This document shows, in pieces, positions 58,901-64,000 of a stretch of 64,000 bases of DNA. The notes under the pieces are model-generated. The model did not search any database. It saw only the letters and a program-made list of their open reading frames with translations, and had not been told where the DNA came from. Position numbers and translations under genes: made by a program. Within the stretch, counting starts at the first letter, position 1, and each line of letters starts with the position of its first letter. Origin of the DNA: Chamaecrista fasciculata (Eukaryota; Streptophyta; Magnoliopsida; Fabales; Fabaceae); contig QANZ01005809.1 in NCBI GenBank assembly GCA_003254925.1, positions 40,692 through 104,691 of the forward strand, written 5' to 3'.

Positions 58901-60770
58901 CTTAAAAAATCAAAATGATATACTTTTTAGTCCCTGACAAATTAAAATAGCATACTATTTAGTCCATAAAAAGGACTAATTAGTATACCATTTTGATCTT
59001 TCAAGGATTAAACTATATATTTCAATCTTTCAGTAACTGAGTTGTTAGCTCGGTAATCTTTCAAGGACTAAATTGTTAGTTTACTCTTTAATATATGAAA
59101 TTTATCAAATATAATATTAAAAGTAATTATTTCTTATAATAAAAAAATACTTATTCTACAAATTTTCACATTAAAATAATTTATCCAAAAATTAAATTTC
59201 ACGTCAAATCATAATTATAATATTATTAAAATGATAATAAAACATTTAAATGATAATAATTGTTGTCCAATGCATTAAGCTCCGCCGATTTTTCGTTTAC
59301 TCTACCGGCTTTTTTATAAAAAGCTACAAAAACAAGCTTTAGAAATAAGCAGTATTTTTACTTTTTTTTCAACTTCTGCTTTTTTGATAAAAACTCATCC
59401 AAACACCTAAAAATATGGTGGAAGTACTTAAATTTAAAATTTAAGTGCTTTTTTCCAAAATTAAGTCAATCCAAACGCACCCTTGAAGAACAATAATCTC
59501 ATTTTTTTATGCTCCAACTATTGGTTGGAATCTTATTCCACCCTCGCTCTCTTTTGGCCATCAGAATTGTTTCTGTTTAGAGGCTTACAGTTAGGACAGT
59601 GTTTAGTTTTGGCTTTGGGGCAAGGTACAATTAGTAAAAATGCTGGTGACATACTATTCAGCATGTCTCTGTATTTTAAAAGCTGGCCATACGCGAAATC
59701 TTGTTTTATTATTTAGATACTCTTCTCTGTACTCTCTTAAAATGACATTTAGGGCTTGATTGAGAGTTTTAAAGTGAAGTGCGGTGGAAAGGGATGGGAT
59801 GCAGTGGGGTAGGATAGATAAGCCATTTTATTGACTTAGAGTTTAATAAAAAAAACCATTTTATATAAAGTTCTCAATAATACCCTTATAAATTATTTCA
59901 TTTATATTTTTTTCAACCATTTTAAAAAAAATTTGTATATTATTCAACTACCAATTACCAAACATTAGAAATATAGAAAATGATAGAGAGATGATTAATT
60001 TGATATTCAAATAATGAATCTTGAATAAAGAGTGATCATATAGAGAGATCTTAAAAATTAAAGTTTATAAAAATATGAAAGAATTACAAGGCTAAAAGGA
60101 AAAATAGAAGTTATTAAAGTTTCAAACCATTCAAAAACTCCCAATTTGAGGGGTTTGGAAAAATGAGCATTTAAGTGATTTACTCACCCCACCCCCACAC
60201 CACTTCTAAATAATCCTCCCAATCAAGCCCTTAAAATGATCTCTCCTTTCATCAAGTTGGGAAAAGAAACTGTTGGGTGAACTTATCTGACTTTTTCATT
60301 AGTTGCATTGATTGATTACTACAGTTATCGATCTCTAATAATTTGTAGTAAAAACATATCTAGGGCGCACTCCAAGAATTGATGGGAAGGAGTTTTTTCG
60401 CCAAGCAAGGTGTCATCATCTTCCTTCTCTGTTATAAAATGACTACTTTCTAATCTTCTCTTCGAAACTGATCAAATAGTTCAAAATTCATTTTGTTTTC
60501 AGGAGTCGCCTTTCCTATGAGCAATTTAGCGCATTTCTGGCTAACATTAAAGAATTAAATGCTCAGAAGCAAACACGAGAGGTAAATAGATGTTACAGTC
60601 TTAAATTAGTGTTCATGGTGTATGGAACTGTAATTGTTTCCTATTACTTAACTGTTAAACGACATGTTCTTTTCTAGGAAACTTTACGAAAAGCAGAAGA
60701 GATATTTGGCACTGATAACAAAGATCTTTTCCTATCTTTTCAAGGATTGCTCAACCGCAATGTACATTAA
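55956..60770 (+). CDS. At4g15545/NAIP-type coiled-coil protein
   Basis: Coding exons are 55956-56249, 56770-56838, 57512-57565, 57691-57754, 57877-57945, 58325-58582, 60349-60409, 60503-60581 and 60678-60770; they join in frame to 346 residues. The N-terminal block 'FHLPDEILSVIPTDPYEQLD' and the C-terminal block 'RIDGKEFFRQARSRLSYEQF' are hallmarks of the plant family listed as 'uncharacterized protein At4g15545'. I recall members named NAIP1-3, ER/microtubule-associated partners of NAI2. Residues about 50-140 form a heptad-rich coiled coil. The middle (about 200-290) is Ser/Pro-rich and probably disordered. Intron 6 (58583-60348) is enlarged by two DNA transposons. The protein likely acts as a cytoplasmic or endomembrane scaffold; exact function is inferred. 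Confidence 0.9.
58650..59482. mobile_element. MITE in NAIP-type gene intron 6
   Basis: The left 'gggtgtgtttggattaac' mirrors the right 'gtcaatccaaacgcaccc', and subterminal 'aaaagtgcttctttttt' mirrors 'aagtgcttttttcc'-type sequence. TTG flanks both ends and may be a 3-bp target duplication. It contains a nested foldback at 58819-59087. There is no transposase ORF. Confidence 0.78.
58819..59087. mobile_element. Foldback MITE (family C), nested
   Basis: 'agagtaaactaatagtttgg' at the left mirrors 'ctaaattgttagtttactct' at the right, with 'ttgaaatatacagtttagtc' against 'aaactatatatttcaa' inside. TTAATAT flanks both sides (58812-58818 and 59088-59094), a likely target duplication. A decayed relative lies at 12512-12720. 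It is inserted in the MITE at 58650-59482. Confidence 0.85.
59752..60230. mobile_element. Tourist/Harbinger-type MITE in intron 6
   Basis: The ends 'gggcttgattgagag' and 'cccaatcaagccc' are inverted repeats flanked by TTA on both sides (59749-59751 and 60231-60233). The left subterminal 'ggggtaggat' and the right 'ccccaccccc' are also roughly complementary. It ends about 120 bases before exon 7 of the NAIP-type gene. It is non-coding. Confidence 0.82.
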
Positions 60771-63700
60771 TGCTGAAAGTATTGTTACATTGAATTACAT
60801 ATTCAAACTGGTATGCCAATATCTAATCATCATTCACCCTCTCTCTATCTGTGTTTGCATGTGGATGAGGTTGAACTTGTTGGCACATCATTGATAAGCT
60901 GACATTTGATGCATGAAATATAATTCTTGGGTATACCTTTAGCTTTTTCGTTATTTGCACTTGTTTAAATTACTGTTACATATTTATTGTTTATATGGGG
61001 GTCTCCCTTAACACTTGCGGTGGTCATAGAAAATTAGAAACTTTATTCAATCCGGTGAATCCTGCAATTTTATTGAAGTACTTCAGTAAAATGATGGCAC
61101 TGAGAAACCATGCCTGGGAACTTTGTTCTTGTGCTTCAAATAGTTCTGTGGCATTTGTAAATTTAGGGTTATTTGTTTGCAATAAAAAAAATATGGTGTA
61201 ACAAATTCATATAAAAGCTATATAACTTGGGATCATTTTCGAATAATATGATATGCATTTAGCAAAATATATAGCTGTTTAAATATGGCTTGAAACCAAG
61301 ATTCAAATGCCCATCTTCAGGAGTGAAGTGAGAAACTCATGCAAAAGGACTGAAATATATTTCCTCCTATAACTAGGTTCATTTCATTTGTTGTCATTTG
61401 CTTGTTCCAATTACCAAGTATCACTAAGACTCTAAATAATAATCCAACCTTGAGCTGCGTTGATTAATCAGTTGATTAATGATTGGCAATTTATTTTGCA
61501 GCTTTTGAATCTAACATGGCTTCTTTGAGTGGTTTTTTATGACTTTTTTTTCTCTTGGTACAGTGATCAAATCCAATACAACATTAATCCGAGACATGAA
61601 TTTGCCATGAAACGTATGTTTCATCTAGGCTTTGTCGTTGATTACTCCTGTTGAATGTCATGTAAATATACCATATGCTGTATGACCTGCTCATTGCTCA
61701 GCAAACTAAACTGCTGCTTGACTTTTGCAAGATTTTGATATCTTCAACTTGCATGTGAAGGGAAACGCTCTTGGTTCAATCTGGCAACTTTCTTTTCTTT
61801 CTGTTTATTGGGCAATTCCAAGAATATTGTCTTCTGTAAGTTCTATGTCATGGTTGAGTCTGAACTTGGGCCTTAAATATTGCTGATCTTGGGCTTTGTA
61901 ATCCGTAGCTGCTGTGAGGATAAATTACTAGTTTCCTTAATTCGAAACATCAGTGGAAAATAGTGTGCAAACTTTTTAATTAGATTCCATTTACAAAATA
62001 TAGGTAGACTAAACAAATTTAGATATTAAAAAATGTCAATCAATCAGATATTTGTGGAATTTGTTCTTGATATTATCTTTTTCACTTATAATTGGTTTTT
62101 TATTCTTGTTTTTGATTGGTTGGGTCTATTTACGAATATAATGGGGTATCTTTAGAAATGAGTTTTCTTTCCATGGGTAAATCCCTAGTTTGATTTGCAG
62201 AAAAAAAAAATATATATCCTGACAGTTGAAGAACTTGGGTTTTAAATTTGTCTTCAATCTTAATGCCAGGTTATAAAAATAAGTGAGTTTTATTTCTTCC
62301 TGGTACCCAGCGAAAAGGTGTATGCCATAGCTTAACAGGAAAGAGTGAAGAAACAACCAAGAGGTGAAATGATTTTACATTTAGAGTTGAATGACGCAGA
62401 AAGCATTTGTGATACTCTCTATTGTTTGCTAAAACAATAGTTCATCTTGAATCATAATACTTTCTGGAGTCTGGTCTTTGGACATACAGTGTTTCTTATG
62501 TTTAGCCAAACTATTCTTCACATTTGAGTGTGGGAAGAATAAAAGTAGCTTGATAGCGTTTAGACAAAGGGTGCAAACCTTTTCTGAGTTGCCTGAGAAA
62601 TTTGATCTTGTAAATGAAAAGAATGACAAATCTTTAAGGAAAAGGATCTGTGGCTCAAGAGAGAGAGAGAGAGATAGGAGGAAACTGTACCATGGAAATG
62701 GAAGAGAATAATATTTGGATTGGCAAATGATGGAAAACAGAAAAGGTGCCGTAGTGATCTTATGCTCCAAAATCAGCTCAAGATTCACTTGCTCTCAACA
62801 TCCACCATTGCACCAACATGACCTTGTTGGCTTCTCACCCACTTGGACAAATATATTAAAGAAGATTTGAATTTTGAAATACACACACATAGATAGATAT
62901 ATGCATGTTCATGTTTGTAACCCTAATGTGTTTCCTATGTTTCTAGATTTTTTTTGTCAATCTTATACCTTATCACTATTCTTTTGTTTACTTTTGTTTT
63001 AGCTCTTGAATATAATGCCTTTATTTTGGATTACTGATAATCATGACATCTTTTCCAATAATCAATAGAAGTTAGTTCTCCTCTTTTATAGTCCAGGAAC
63101 ACCTTATCATTAATGAGAAGACAAAGCTGCTTGGTTTCAAAGCAAGTACAAGATTGTGACTTGATTTAAAGTTTTAACTCATCTGATCCATAAACCAAGT
63201 AAATAGATAACATTATCAATAAATTACTATTCCATCATTTTTCTAGGTAGCGACTTCTATTACTAAGGCCTAAACTTGGTTCCATAGTTGTAAAAAATGT
63301 GATTTTAGATTGTAAGATTGTATAAAATTGAGATGTTGATATGTTTAGCCTTGGATTATTTGAAAGTTCGGTAAATGTATAAGATCATGATGAAATCGTA
63401 AGATCTTGGAAGATTCTAGTAATTTTTTTTCTTAGTTTTGGAGCTAAACATATAAATGGACAATGATATAGAGAGTGAGATAATTGGGGTATCTCATTTT
63501 TTAATCAATATATCTATTTTTTTTATATTGAAATTTGTGCAATGAATTTTATTGTACAAAATTTAATATAAAAAAGACATCCAATGACTAAAAAATGAAG
63601 TGTCCCAACACTTAGTTTTATCAATGTGTGTCATTTGTCGTTGTACATCATTGCTAGTTGTTTATTGACATCCACCATCATTTATGTTACTCTCTTTTTT

Positions 63701-64000
63701 TTGTTCTTTAGGCTTTGAATTACTTGTTATTTTTTAGTTTCTAATGTCTAAGGTTAGATTTTCAAAAATTTTATTTTTACTTGTAGTGTGTTGTGTGAAA
63801 TCTCTACTTTTTTTTTTTGGTAGACAGTGAAATCTCTACTTTTAATTATGACTAATTTGGTATTTATTAATCATTGTTCAATAATTTATTATTTGAGAAT
63901 GAAAAATAAATTTAATGATTAAGATACTTTGACTCTGGCTTGATTCAAAAATTGAAGTTTGATGAGTATTATCCAATTCGCCCTATCTAAATAAATTTTA
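60771..64000. other. NAIP-type gene 3' region and gene-free DNA
   Basis: A possible 3'UTR intron runs from 60811 (actg/GTATGC) to about 61,562 (ggtacag/TG). A transcribed-looking stretch follows to about 61,900; this is weak. The remaining 2 kb to the window end are AT-rich, with a short GA run near 62,660. I see no credible ORF, RNA gene or bounded transposon. Confidence 0.4.

Noticed and set aside
1-64000. CRISPR array, bacterial operon or viral gene system
   Set aside because: No spaced identical repeats of CRISPR type, no polycistronic layout, and the genes are all intron-bearing or typical plant genes.

Overview
This window is nuclear DNA from a flowering plant, almost certainly a eudicot. 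It holds seven protein genes of well-known plant families. Most are split by AT-rich GT-AG introns, and the space between them is AT-rich and crowded with small transposable elements. I cannot name the species. From memory, the order LRR-VIII receptor kinase / PMEI / TPR protein / NAIP-type protein resembles Arabidopsis chromosome 1 around At1g56080-At1g56140; this is a recollection, not a search result.

Genes, left to right: (1) inositol polyphosphate multikinase IPK2, intron-free CDS, + strand, 2810-3724. (2) TRM61, the catalytic subunit of the tRNA m1A58 methyltransferase, + strand, 9252-11164, three coding exons. (3) A malectin/LRR receptor kinase of the LRR-VIII-2 group, + strand, 15179-29339; I assembled 24 coding exons that join in frame to 1,035 residues. 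(4) A small secreted invertase/pectin methylesterase inhibitor-like protein, + strand, 34233-34745. (5) A TPR protein with an acidic tail, - strand, 38806-36731, three exons. (6) Cyclin T1 (partner of CDK9-type kinases in P-TEFb), + strand, 47516-52546, six coding exons plus a 5'UTR intron. (7) A coiled-coil protein of the At4g15545/NAIP family, + strand, 55956-60770, nine exons. All reading frames appear intact. The genes do not form a pathway or operon; they are ordinary independent plant genes.

Between and inside the genes lie at least a dozen short non-autonomous DNA transposons (MITEs). Several have recognisable terminal inverted repeats and target duplications: Tourist/Harbinger type with TTA duplications, hAT type with an 8-bp duplication, Mutator-like, and long foldback elements. 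There are also tRNA-derived SINEs, a 134-bp RTE-tailed retroposon, one clean solo LTR, one TRIM-like LTR remnant and one LTR/primer-site remnant. Several elements are nested, so the order of insertion can be read. The best case is 43005-45453, where a tandem duplication supplies its own empty-site control for a 1.75-kb MITE that itself contains a hAT MITE.

I found no CRISPR array, rRNA or functional tRNA gene, and no convincing new molecular system. The most unusual signals are the transposon stratigraphy, a duplicated promoter with a perfect hairpin at its junction upstream of the PMEI-like gene, and that gene's missing second conserved cysteine.
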